A stretch of DNA of 64,000 nucleotides from positions 2,666,001 to 2,730,000 of the forward strand of contig NZ_JAGSYA010000004.1 in the NCBI RefSeq assembly GCF_025685395.1, written 5' to 3'. The DNA comes from Terriglobus tenax. Lineage in GTDB: Bacteria > Acidobacteriota > Terriglobia > Terriglobales > Acidobacteriaceae. Under the pieces are notes generated by a model. The model saw only the letters and a list, made by a program, of their open reading frames with translations, was not told the DNA's origin and did not search any database. The translations under genes were made by a program, and so were the position numbers. Of this stretch, positions 29,618-37,439 are shown one piece after another; position 1 is the stretch's first letter; each line of letters opens with the position of its first letter.

Positions 29618-31354
29618 CTAGCTCGCCTTGGCTCCAGCGGCCCAGTACTCCGGATGAATATCCGGGAAGACTGAGTCCCGGATCTCAAGCTCCGAAAGGC
29701 GGCGATCTTCCGTCTCGTTCAGCGAGCCGTTCTGTTCAAAGGCCTGCCAGATGGCTTTCACCTCGAGGAACTGCTCGTTGTGGACGTTGAAGCGTTTCTC
29801 GGCATAGTCGCGCGCCGCTCCGGTGGTGATCAGGAACTGCCAGTCGGAAGACTCCAGCAGCAGAAGCTCACGGCAAAGCTGCTTCATAATGCGCTCGCCC
29901 AGGGCTCCGTCCTTCCACTTGTCGGCTGTTGCCACCTCGCGGGTGTACAACTCCGCCGGATAGATGTGGTTGTAGGTCCAGCTCGTATCCGGGTTCATCC
30001 ACACATGGTTGGTGCCCTCGGCTCCCCAGCTTCCCTCGTGCATGGAGATGAAACCGGCGCGGGGATACTTGTCCAGGTAGTCCGAGCAGGAGATCAGTTC
30101 GATGCCAGTGGGATATTCGGCCAGCGTGCGTGCCACGGCCTCCAGCCACAGCGGACCTTCAAACCACCAGTGGCCGAAGAGCTCGGCGTCAAACGGAGCG
30201 CAGAGAATCGGCGGAATGGTGTCATTGAAACCGTCTTTCAGAGCCTCATACACCAGGTGGACGAAGTGGCCGGCGTGCTCCTTCACCTTCTCCGCGGCTT
30301 CCTGCGGGTAGTAAGGCTGCTTGAAGGCCATGTCCAGCTTCGGTCCGGTCACGCGCCAGTAGCGGTGGCCGCCGGGCCAGCGCTTCTTATGGAAGTCCAG
30401 GTAGCTGCCGTCGCCCGGGTAACCGGTGTCTCCGGACCACACCTGGACGCCGGTGCGCGGGTCGCGCGGAAAGATGGTGGTGGCATAACGCTTGTCGTAC
30501 GGACCATCGACATAATAGGGCTGGTACAGCCCGCGGTGGTTCTCGTGCGTCATGCGGATGGTGGCTTCGTCGCGAGGCACCTGCCCGTTCAGCAATTCAT
30601 AGGGAGAAGGAATGCGCTCGGACTCTTCCACCAGGTGCGTGTCGACGAAGAAGTACTCGATCTTCGACTCGCTCAGTGCCTGTTCCACGCCAATGCGGTC
30701 AAAGCCCTTGTGCGTGGTGCCGTCGTCATCCGGGACGGGGTAGTTCCAGAAACCGGCGGGGCGGTAGCCGCACTCCGGAGCCCAGATGCCGCGCGGATGC
30801 TTGCCGATGTGACGCTTGTGCGCATCCACAGCGGTGCGGACCTGTGCGCGGACGCTTTCATCGGTCCCCAGCAGCGGCATGTATCCATGTGTCGCGCCGC
30901 AGGTAATGATCTCAATCAGGCCCTTGTCATTGAAGTGACGGAAGCCTTTGATGATGTCGCCGCCAAGGGCGTGGAAGTCGTCGAGAGCCTCCTGGAAGAA
31001 GGCCTGCCAGAAACGGGCGGTCTCCGCATAGTGGGTCTCGCCACCCTGCAGGAAAAAGGCTTCATCTTCCGTTGCGGCGGTGATCTTCCGGTCCAGATAT
31101 TTGGGGAACTCGGCCTTGAAGACCGGGTGGGATAGCTGCTCCAGCAGAATGGGCGAAAGGTTTACATTCGCCTTCAGTGCGAGCCCGTCCTTCTCCAGCC
31201 GTCCGAGGACGCGAAGCAGCGGAAGATACGTCTCAGCTGCTGCTTCGTGGAGCCACTCCATGCCATGGGGCCACGTACCGTGGTTCACCACATAGGGCAG
31301 GTGGGAGTGCAACGTAAAAGTCAGAAATCCTGCAGTTTTCTTCGGCGATGCCAA
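29618..31354 (-). CDS. GH57 glycoside hydrolase (branching-enzyme type, DUF1957)
   Basis: About 578 residues. GH57 hallmarks are FTLHSHLPYVVNHG at the N-terminus, the nucleophile glutamate in GIWAPECGYRPAG, and the acid/base region PFDAELFGHWWFEGP. The closing helical domain (DUF1957-like) includes HVWMNPDTSWTYNHIYP. These enzymes are usually 1,4-alpha-glucan branching enzymes or amylases of glycogen metabolism. The frame is open further upstream, but homology begins right after TTG at 31354, which has GAGGT eight nt upstream, so I use that start. No glg genes are adjacent. Confidence 0.88.
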   Translation of the reverse strand: MASPKKTAGFLTFTLHSHLPYVVNHGTWPHGMEWLHEAAAETYLPLLRVLGRLEKDGLALKANVNLSPILLEQLSHPVFKAEFPKYLDRKITAATEDEAFFLQGGETHYAETARFWQAFFQEALDDFHALGGDIIKGFRHFNDKGLIEIITCGATHGYMPLLGTDESVRAQVRTAVDAHKRHIGKHPRGIWAPECGYRPAGFWNYPVPDDDGTTHKGFDRIGVEQALSESKIEYFFVDTHLVEESERIPSPYELLNGQVPRDEATIRMTHENHRGLYQPYYVDGPYDKRYATTIFPRDPRTGVQVWSGDTGYPGDGSYLDFHKKRWPGGHRYWRVTGPKLDMAFKQPYYPQEAAEKVKEHAGHFVHLVYEALKDGFNDTIPPILCAPFDAELFGHWWFEGPLWLEAVARTLAEYPTGIELISCSDYLDKYPRAGFISMHEGSWGAEGTNHVWMNPDTSWTYNHIYPAELYTREVATADKWKDGALGERIMKQLCRELLLLESSDWQFLITTGAARDYAEKRFNVHNEQFLEVKAIWQAFEQNGSLNETEDRRLSELEIRDSVFPDIHPEYWAAGAKAS

Positions 31355-31576
31355 GGCGGTAGACCTCGTACAAGTCTGGTTGCAGGTGATTCGTTGTATC
31401 TCTTTGAGGGAAGAAAAGATTTCCCCCGGGGCATCCGGTGCCTCCGAGTCTACTACACGCAAACTCACCTTCGTTTTGTCCGATAGGACGCATAAACATC
31501 GTCCCTGAGTTGTCAGACCCAAGCTGGGACAACAGGGTCGCAGTCCGGTCTTGCACGTAAGATGCGCGCACCAAGG

Positions 31577-31613
31577 AAAAGGCTCCATACCCGTTGCGGG
31601 CATGGAGCCTTTT
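31577..31613. terminator. Long hairpin, candidate bidirectional terminator
   Basis: AAAAGGCTCCAT (31577-31588) pairs with ATGGAGCCTTTT (31602-31613) over 12 bp, with an inner CCCG-TTG-CGGG stem. It lies 18 nt beyond the BON lipoprotein stop (leftward) and upstream of the GH57 leader, with A- and T-tracts paired at its base. Confidence 0.7.
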
Positions 31614-31631
31614 GGGTTAAGCCTGCGGAAT

Positions 31632-32702
31632 TTACTCCTGCATGGGACGACGCGACGAAGATCCATCGCTGCCCGCGCCCGCCGGCGTGGCGGTGACGGA
31701 GAAGGCATTCGTCAGGCGGAAGCGGATCAGCGTTTCCGAAGGAATCTGCACCTGCTGGCCCTTGGTGATGGCATTGACGCCCACACCGCCGGCACCGCCC
31801 GCAGCGGCTCCAATTGCAGCGCCCTTGCCGCCGCCGAAAATGCCGCCCAGGATTGCGCCCGCGGCTGCGCCTACGCCAGCCTTGGTGGCCGTGTTCTTGC
31901 CGCGGCCAGTGCCTTCCTTGCTGAAGCTCTCGGTGGAGACGGCAATGCGCTCGCCGCGCTTGGAGATGCTGGTCAGCTCAATGGTCAGCAGCGAGCTGCC
32001 CTTGAAGTGAGCCGCATCCTTGGCCTCGACCACGCGGCCGCTGACCGGGGTTCCCTGGCGAAGAGCGACCCAGCCATCCACAATGATGTCGTTGGAGACA
32101 ACACCGGTGAAGGAGTCACCCGTCTGCGTGGTGGCCGAATCCAGACCCTGTGTAATACGTACCGGAAGGAAGGTGCCGGCTGCAACCGTCACGGTCTTGG
32201 TGGTGGGGGCCGGCGGCGGAGGCGGCGGGCCCTGAACAACCGGAGCCAGGGTAGTATGGACCGGAGCTGGCGCCGGGGCCGGTGCGGGAGCAGGCGCTGG
32301 CTTGCGCTCAATCACAACCGGCTTCGGCTTGGGAGCTCTCTCCACCTTGACCGGAGGCGGCTCAACAGCAGCCACGGGAGCCGGGGCTGGCTCAGCCACG
32401 TTCAGGTTGTTGATCACGGTTTTGACGCCCGCGACGGTGGCGGCATCGTTGGAGGCCAGGGTCTTGGCGGCGGCATTGCTGACGTTGCCGCTCAGGGTGG
32501 CCACACCACCGGCCACGCCGACCTGGATCTGTTCGGTGCTCAGGGCGGAGTCGCCGCTGATCTTGCTCTGGATCGAAGAGGCAAGGGCGTTATCGTCCGG
32601 AGCAGCCGGAGCGTCGGCCTTTTTGCATCCGGTGGCCGCCATGGCCAGTACCAGGCTCAGGCCTGCGATGAGAAATGTGTTGTGCATACGGTCAAGATTC
32701 AT
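31632..32702 (-). CDS. BON-domain lipoprotein with Pro-rich linker and glycine zipper
   Basis: A 356-residue lipoprotein; the signal peptide ends in AATGC. A BON domain follows (about residues 38-100, ALASSIQSKISGDSAL ... VAGVKTVINNL), then a Pro/Ala/Lys-rich linker of about 70 residues, a beta-rich domain (FLPVRITQGLDSATTQTGDSF) and a glycine-zipper segment (GAAAGAILGGIFGGGKGAAI) able to insert in membranes. BON domains bind phospholipid and support envelope integrity. An AAGGAGAGG ribosome-binding site precedes the ATG. The gene faces away from the ytxH-like gene. Confidence 0.85.
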   Translation of the reverse strand: MNLDRMHNTFLIAGLSLVLAMAATGCKKADAPAAPDDNALASSIQSKISGDSALSTEQIQVGVAGGVATLSGNVSNAAAKTLASNDAATVAGVKTVINNLNVAEPAPAPVAAVEPPPVKVERAPKPKPVVIERKPAPAPAPAPAPAPVHTTLAPVVQGPPPPPPAPTTKTVTVAAGTFLPVRITQGLDSATTQTGDSFTGVVSNDIIVDGWVALRQGTPVSGRVVEAKDAAHFKGSSLLTIELTSISKRGERIAVSTESFSKEGTGRGKNTATKAGVGAAAGAILGGIFGGGKGAAIGAAAGGAGGVGVNAITKGQQVQIPSETLIRFRLTNAFSVTATPAGAGSDGSSSRRPMQE

Positions 32703-32913
32703 AGGGTATCCCTCTCCTTACGCGGGACGTTCGTCCTGATCTTTCTCTGTTTTCCCGGCACGCGCCAGGGGGAATGTGTCGTCACCCATCTTAGACGCCA
32801 AATTTGGGCTGGATGTTTCTGTGTGAAGAAAGGGAATGTTGTGGGTAAACCTGCAACGCAGGAGTGGCATCCTCTTTAGTTAGGGAGCTTTGTGCGGACC
32901 GGCTTGGGTGCGT

Positions 32914-32942
32914 TTGCCGCCCGAAGGTGGATTTGCTACCAT
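32914..32942 (+). promoter_or_regulatory. Candidate promoter of the YtxH-like gene
   Basis: TTGCCG (32914-32919), a 17-nt spacer and TACCAT (32937-32942) match the sigma70 consensus at 4 of 6 positions each. They lie 60 nt before the start codon. The rest of the 300-nt divergent region shows no gene. Confidence 0.4.
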
Positions 32943-33002
32943 CCGAATCTCCGCAACCTGAAGGTTCCACACACGAATCTCGCTCACGAAAGAGGGAAGC
33001 AA

Positions 33003-33371
33003 ATGGCAGAGAATGAAAATGGCTCGAACGGAATTGGCTGGTTTCTTGCAGGTCTGGGCATCGGTGCGCTGGTAGGTGTGCTCTACGCGCCTAAGTCCGG
33101 CAAGGAGACCCGTGAGGAGCTTGTGCTCTCCGCCAAGGAAGCCCGGGACAAGGCCAACCAGTATGTGGAGAAGGGCAAAGAACAGCTGGACGAATACGTG
33201 GACCGCAGCCGCCAGTACTACGAGCGTGGCCGCAACCAGTGGACCGAGTATGTGGAGAAGGGCAAAGGCTTTGTCCATGAGCAGCAGGACAAGGTAGCCG
33301 CCGCGGTTGAGGCGGGCAAGCAGGCCTACGTCAAGACCACTGCCGAACCCTCCAGCGAGCCCACGGCGTAA
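33003..33371 (+). CDS. YtxH-domain protein
   Basis: A 122-residue small protein. After a polar start, one membrane helix with the YtxH signature (GIGWFLAGLGIGALVGVLYAPKSGKETRE) is followed by a charged amphipathic, coiled-coil region with a repeated YVEKGK/YVDRSR pattern. YtxH proteins are membrane-linked stress proteins of unclear function; in Bacillus they form an operon with YtxG. The ATG at 33003 follows AGAGGGAAGC. A structurally similar membrane/coiled-coil gene follows 78 nt later. Confidence 0.8.
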   Translation: MAENENGSNGIGWFLAGLGIGALVGVLYAPKSGKETREELVLSAKEARDKANQYVEKGKEQLDEYVDRSRQYYERGRNQWTEYVEKGKGFVHEQQDKVAAAVEAGKQAYVKTTAEPSSEPTA

Positions 33372-33384
33372 ACTCAGTTACGGA

Positions 33385-33411
33385 CAGGCCCGGCACTCCG
33401 GTGCGGGCCTG
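33385..33411 (+). terminator. GC hairpin after the YtxH-like gene
   Basis: CAGGCCC-g-GCAC and GTGC-GGGCCTG form an 11-bp stem with one bulged G and a TCCG loop, 13 nt after the stop. No T-tract follows; it may attenuate rather than end transcription. Confidence 0.4.
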
Positions 33412-33449
33412 AATCCCCCTACTTCCCGGAAAGAAGGCGCGGCCTACTC

Positions 33450-34013
33450 ATGCTCACAGCAGCCATCCTCTGGCAAAGCCAGCTGGCCCAGGACCACTCC
33501 AACCTGCTCATTGGGTTTATCGCGGTCGTTGCCGCAGCCGTCGTGCTGCAGGCCATTGTGTTGATTGGCATGGCTGTAGGCGCAACCAAGACGCAGAAGC
33601 AGATGCTCGGCATTGTGCAGGAGCTGCAGAGTAAGGCCTTCCCCATCATCGATTCGATCGGACGCGTGGTCGAAAGCACCACGCCCAAGGTAGACCGCAT
33701 CACCGACAACCTGGTGGAGACCACAAACATCCTGCGCGACAAGGCGCATGAGCTGGACCTGGTCGTCTCCGAGGCAACCACCCGGGCTCGCGCCCAGATT
33801 GTCCGCGCCGACACTGCCGTAACCCACAGCTTTGACACCGTTGGCCGCGTGACCGCGGAGGTTCAGCACGCCATCATGGTGCCGGTAAAACATATCTCCG
33901 GAGTATTGAACGGTCTTCGCGCCGGAATCGAATCCTTCGTCAGCCGCGCCAAAAGCTGGAAGGATGTCGCCGCCTCCGCCATGCAGTCGCACGACGACGA
34001 TCCCTACGAATAA
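33450..34013 (+). CDS. Membrane-anchored coiled-coil protein, YtxG/DUF948-like
   Basis: A 187-residue protein. One N-terminal membrane helix (LLIGFIAVVAAAVVLQAIVLIGMAV) is followed by a long helical region with heptad-like spacing (PIIDSIGRVVESTTPKVDRI and later RARAQIVRADTAV) and a polar acidic end. This layout resembles DUF948/YtxG proteins, and the position next to a YtxH-like gene supports it, but I recognise no diagnostic motif. It could scaffold envelope stress responses. A two-hairpin repeat element begins 10 nt after the stop. Confidence 0.65.
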   Translation: MLTAAILWQSQLAQDHSNLLIGFIAVVAAAVVLQAIVLIGMAVGATKTQKQMLGIVQELQSKAFPIIDSIGRVVESTTPKVDRITDNLVETTNILRDKAHELDLVVSEATTRARAQIVRADTAVTHSFDTVGRVTAEVQHAIMVPVKHISGVLNGLRAGIESFVSRAKSWKDVAASAMQSHDDDPYE

Positions 34014-34022
34014 AACGAGGGA

Positions 34023-34113
34023 GCAGTGGCCTTTAGGCCACTGAAATCGTGATCAGGATAGAAGGGCTTTAGCCCTGGGCTTTTTACCAAAGACCCCAGG
34101 GCTAAAGCCCTTT
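34023..34113. repeat. Two-hairpin palindromic element, family 1, copy 1
   Basis: Hairpin a is CAGTGGCC-TTTA-GGCCACTG (34024-34043). Hairpin b is an 18-bp perfect inverted repeat (34062-34079 with 34095-34112; core GGGCTTTAGCCCTGGG). A homologous element with the same order and spacing lies at 47422-47511. Confidence 0.85.
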
Positions 34114-34182
34114 CTTTTCGAGACATGTCTCAAAGGAGGTCCGAAGGCCCTGCTTCCTTCCCTGGAAGCGAAGCTTTTCCAG

Positions 34183-35307
34183 CTAGCGGATCCAGCCGCC
34201 GCCTACAACCTCATCGTCCTGGTAGAACACCGCGGACTGGCCCGGCGTTACAGCGCGCTGCGGCTCGTCAAAGATCGCTTCCACTTCGCCGTCGCCGACG
34301 GGTTGAATTGTCGCCCACGCCGGTTCATGGCGATGGCGAATCTTTGCCTGCACCCGCATCGGTTCAGTGAGTGCAGGAAGGGAAATCCAGTTCATCTCCC
34401 CCACGTGCATCACCTTCGTCAGCAACTCGTCTTCCGTGCCGACCGTCACCTGGTGCGATGCCGGATCAATCTGCAGCACATAGAACGGATTCGGCTGATG
34501 GCCCTTCAGTCGCTGCTGGATGCCCTTGCGCTGTCCCACCGTAAAGTGATGGACGCCCTCGTGCGCTCCCACTACCTGTCCGGTGCTGGTAACCAGCTCG
34601 CCGGCTGTGTCGGGCAGCGTCTGCTCCTGCTCTTCCAGGTAGGCTTCCATAAACAGCTTGTAGTCGCCGCCGGGGATAAAGCAGATCTCCTGCGAGTCGG
34701 GCTTCTTGGCCAGCGCCAACTCGTAGCCCTCGGCCAGGTCGCGCACCTCGGGCTTGGTCATGTGGCCCAGAGGGAACATCGTCCGCGAAAGCTGTTCCTG
34801 CGTCAGTCCAAACAGGAAGTAGGTCTGGTCCTTGGCCTTGTCGGCCGGGCGCTTCAGAATCCACCGGTCGCGCGCTGGGTCATAGTCGTTGCGCGCGTAA
34901 TGGCCGGTGGCGATGCGGTCGGCCCCAATGGAACGTGCCGTCAGCAGCAACTGGTCAAACTTCAGATGGTTGTTGCACAGCGTACAGGGAATCGGCGTGC
35001 GCCCGCGCAGGTACTCGCTGACAAAGGGCTTCACCACGTCGCGCTCAAAGCGCTCTTCCTGGTTGACCACGTAGTAGGGAATACCGATCTGCTCAGCGAC
35101 ACGTCGCGCGTCGTAGACATCGTCAATCGAGCAACAGCGCCCCTGCACAGCCTCCGGCATGCCCTCATGCCCGGAGAGACGGCGCTGGTTCCACAGTTGC
35201 AGTGTCAGGCCAACAACGGTGTGCCCCTCGGCGCGCAGCATGGCCGCAACGGTCGAGGAGTCCACTCCTCCCGACATCGCAACGGCAATGGTCTCCTGCT
35301 CGCTCAT
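34183..35307 (-). CDS. mnmA: tRNA 2-thiouridylase MnmA
   Basis: A 374-residue enzyme that thiolates U34 in the anticodon of Lys, Glu and Gln tRNAs. The ATP-pyrophosphatase P-loop is VAMSGGVDSSTVAAML; the catalytic cysteines appear in TPIPCTLCNNHLKF and QEICFIPGGDY. ATGHYARN and the RKGIQQRLK region are also typical. It receives sulfur from a cysteine desulfurase, and such a gene lies directly upstream on the same strand (103-nt gap). An AGAAGAG stretch precedes the ATG at 35307. Confidence 0.95.
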   Translation of the reverse strand: MSEQETIAVAMSGGVDSSTVAAMLRAEGHTVVGLTLQLWNQRRLSGHEGMPEAVQGRCCSIDDVYDARRVAEQIGIPYYVVNQEERFERDVVKPFVSEYLRGRTPIPCTLCNNHLKFDQLLLTARSIGADRIATGHYARNDYDPARDRWILKRPADKAKDQTYFLFGLTQEQLSRTMFPLGHMTKPEVRDLAEGYELALAKKPDSQEICFIPGGDYKLFMEAYLEEQEQTLPDTAGELVTSTGQVVGAHEGVHHFTVGQRKGIQQRLKGHQPNPFYVLQIDPASHQVTVGTEDELLTKVMHVGEMNWISLPALTEPMRVQAKIRHRHEPAWATIQPVGDGEVEAIFDEPQRAVTPGQSAVFYQDDEVVGGGWIR

Positions 35308-35410
35308 CTCTTCTATTTTCGCTGATTTTTCGCAGTGGTGGGGGGCTTCTGCATGGTCATCTCGACCGAAGCGAAGTGGAGAGACCTGTATTTAAAGGGC
35401 AAAGGCGGCG

Positions 35411-36598
35411 TTATGCCGGAACAGCCAGCGCCTGTTGCCACGCGGGCGAGAGCGACCGCAGCCGCGCCACCACCTCCGGCACCACGGCCAGAACAGCGTC
35501 GATTTCCTCTTCGGTCGTCGTCCGCGAGAGCGAGAAGCGGATGCTGGCACGCGAGCGTTCCGGCGAAAGTCCCATGGCCAGAAGCACATGCGACGGGTCC
35601 GTGGCTCCGGACTGGCAGGCCGAGCCGCCGCTGACAGCCACGCCCTTCAGATCCATCGCGATCACCAGGGCTTCGGCCTCCAGGTGCGCGAAGTACAGGT
35701 TGGTGGTGTTCACCACGCGTTCCGCGCCTGCTCCGTTGACCTCCACCTGCGGTACGGAGGCCAGAATGCCGGCCTCCAGCTTGTCGCGCAGGCGGGCAAG
35801 CTCTGCCGTACCACCGCTTTCCAGAAAACCACGGGCAATCTCCGCCGCGCGGCCCAGGCCGGCGATGCCCGGAAGGTTCTCCGTCCCGGCGCGGCGCTGG
35901 CGCTCATGGCTGCCGCCATACAGCAGCGGACGCAGGTGCAGCCCACGACGCACGTACAACGCTCCGGTGCCCTGCGGGGCGTACATCTTATGGCCGGAGA
36001 TCGACAGCAGGTCCACGCCCAGCGCTTTCACATCGATGGCCAGCTTACCCGCGGCCTGCACGGCGTCGGTATGGAACAGGGCGTTGCCCTCATGCGCAAT
36101 GGCAGCCAGCTCTTTGATCGGCTGAATCACGCCGGTTTCATTGTTGGCCATCATGATGGAGACCAGCCGCGTATTTTCCCGCATGGCGGAGCGCAGTGTC
36201 TCCGGCTGGATGACGCCCGCACTGTCCGGACGCAGGATGGTCACCTCGACGCCCCGGCGCTCCAGCTCCTCGGCGGCGTTCAGAATGGCATGGTGTTCGA
36301 TCGCGCTGGTGATCAGGTGATCGCCGCGATTGATCTCGGTTGCAACCTGCAGGGTGCCGAACAGGGCCAGGTTGTCGCTCTCGGTGCCACCGCTGGTAAA
36401 GACGACCTCCGCGGCGCGGCATTTCAGCAGCGCGGCAACGGCATTGCGCGCCTGCTCCACGGCGGCCCGGGCCTGCTGTCCCGGCTGGTGGATCGACGAC
36501 GCATTCCCGAAGCGCTGCGTATAGAAGGGGAGCATCGTCTCCAGAACTTCCGGCAGCACCTGTGTGGTCGCGTTGGCATCCAGATAAACCCGGCGCAT
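35411..36598 (-). CDS. Cysteine desulfurase (NifS/IscS family)
   Basis: A PLP enzyme of about 395 residues that removes sulfur from cysteine to form a persulfide. YLDANATTQVLPEVLE opens the fold; the PLP lysine is in ISGHKMYAPQGTGAL, and the catalytic cysteine loop is GGSACQSGATDPSHVLL. The length and short cysteine loop fit group I (NifS/IscS). No iscU or iscA is adjacent; the neighbouring mnmA suggests a role in tRNA thiolation. I use the ATG at 36598 (MRRVYLD), with GGAAG just upstream; MEDM at 36607 is the alternative. It faces away from the DinB-like gene. Confidence 0.92.
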   Translation of the reverse strand: MRRVYLDANATTQVLPEVLETMLPFYTQRFGNASSIHQPGQQARAAVEQARNAVAALLKCRAAEVVFTSGGTESDNLALFGTLQVATEINRGDHLITSAIEHHAILNAAEELERRGVEVTILRPDSAGVIQPETLRSAMRENTRLVSIMMANNETGVIQPIKELAAIAHEGNALFHTDAVQAAGKLAIDVKALGVDLLSISGHKMYAPQGTGALYVRRGLHLRPLLYGGSHERQRRAGTENLPGIAGLGRAAEIARGFLESGGTAELARLRDKLEAGILASVPQVEVNGAGAERVVNTTNLYFAHLEAEALVIAMDLKGVAVSGGSACQSGATDPSHVLLAMGLSPERSRASIRFSLSRTTTEEEIDAVLAVVPEVVARLRSLSPAWQQALAVPA

Positions 36599-36680
36599 AT
36601 CTTCCATTCTAGTCTTGATGACGGCTCTGCCCGCGGCTTGGTACGCTGATGGCTCAGTCAGGCGCACCTAAGGAGAAGCA

Positions 36681-37286
36681 ATGAAGACCAGGATCCTCGC
36701 GATTGCGATGGCCGCTGTGTGTAGTGCAACCATGTTCGGGCAGATGCCCGCTGCCGCGCCCTCCGGCCCGGTGGAACCGGCCAAGGCCGCCGACTTCCTC
36801 GTCTCCGGCGCGGAGAAGGACTTCATCAGCCTGCTGGAAGCCATGCCGGCCGACAAGTACAGCTTTGCCCCCTCGGCCAGCCTGTTCAAGGCCCCGGAGT
36901 CGGTCGACTTCAAAGGCGTGCGCACCTTCGCGCAACTGGTCACGCACACCGTGCAGGCCAACTACTTTTACTGGGCTCCGGTACTGGGCGAGAAACTCGA
37001 CCAGGAGAAGATCGCCGCCATCGGTAAACTCACCGACAAGGACGCCATCGTGAAGGCCGCCAAGGAGTCCATGGAGTACGGCCACAAGGCCGCCGCTTCC
37101 ATCACCGCCGCCAACGCCTTTGAGGGCGCGGGCCGTGGCGCTGCCTCCACCAAACTCATCTCGCTCGCCGGTGGCGTCATCCACATCCGCGACGAATATG
37201 GCCAGATGGTTGTCTGGGGCCGCATGGTCGGCGTCGTACCCCCCGCCAGCGCCGGACGTCCGGCTGCGAACCCCACCAACAAATAA
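36681..37286 (+). CDS. Exported DinB-like protein
   Basis: A 201-residue protein with a signal peptide (MKTRILAIAMAAVCSATMFGQ). The rest resembles the DinB/YfiT four-helix bundle: FISLLEAMPADKYSFAP, then TFAQLVTHTVQANYFYW and GGVIHIRDEYGQMVVWGRM near the end. The DinB fold normally binds a metal through three histidines; here H in VTHTV and H in VIHIRDEYGQ are visible, and a third is uncertain. Cytosolic DinB proteins are often thiol S-transferases, so an exported version is unusual; exported DinB-like proteins are, however, common in Acidobacteriota as I recall. An AGGAGAAG ribosome-binding site precedes the ATG. Confidence 0.75.
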   Translation: MKTRILAIAMAAVCSATMFGQMPAAAPSGPVEPAKAADFLVSGAEKDFISLLEAMPADKYSFAPSASLFKAPESVDFKGVRTFAQLVTHTVQANYFYWAPVLGEKLDQEKIAAIGKLTDKDAIVKAAKESMEYGHKAAASITAANAFEGAGRGAASTKLISLAGGVIHIRDEYGQMVVWGRMVGVVPPASAGRPAANPTNK

Positions 37287-37304
37287 AGAAGCGGCAGAAA
37301 GAGC

Positions 37305-37337
37305 AAAAGAGCACGGCGACTCAGCCGTGCTCTTTTT
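37305..37337 (+). terminator. Intrinsic terminator of the DinB-like gene
   Basis: GAGCACGGC (37309-37317) pairs with GCCGTGCTC (37324-37332) over 9 bp, followed by five T and preceded by AAAA. It lies about 20 nt after the stop. Confidence 0.9.
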
Positions 37338-37363
37338 GTGTTTCCAGGAGTCTTCGTTATCGA

Positions 37364-37405
37364 TGCACCCGGGGTGCACCCTCACGGAGTAAGGGTGGGT
37401 GAGGC
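37364..37405. repeat. Perfect 15-nt palindrome plus possible family 3 hairpin
   Basis: TGCACCC-G-GGGTGCA (37364-37378) is a perfect inverted repeat. The overlapping CACCCT (37377-37382) pairs with AGGGTG (37392-37397). Read on the minus strand, the second hairpin resembles the ACCCACCC...AGGGTG..CAC layout of family 3, but the match is weak. Confidence 0.4.
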
Positions 37406-37439
37406 AGACACTGAATGCCCAACCAAACCGAGGTAGGGT

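Noticed and set aside
31551-32879. 442-codon plus-strand frame over the BON lipoprotein gene
   Set aside because: Arg/Gly-rich shadow; the minus strand has a lipobox, a BON domain and a ribosome-binding site.
34119-34131. Palindrome GAGACATGTCTC as an insertion-sequence end
   Set aside because: No transposase gene or matching second end nearby; short palindromes of this size occur by chance.
34132-34140. AAAGGAGGT, a perfect Shine-Dalgarno-like string
   Set aside because: No ATG, GTG or TTG at suitable spacing opens a credible frame; it lies between convergent genes.
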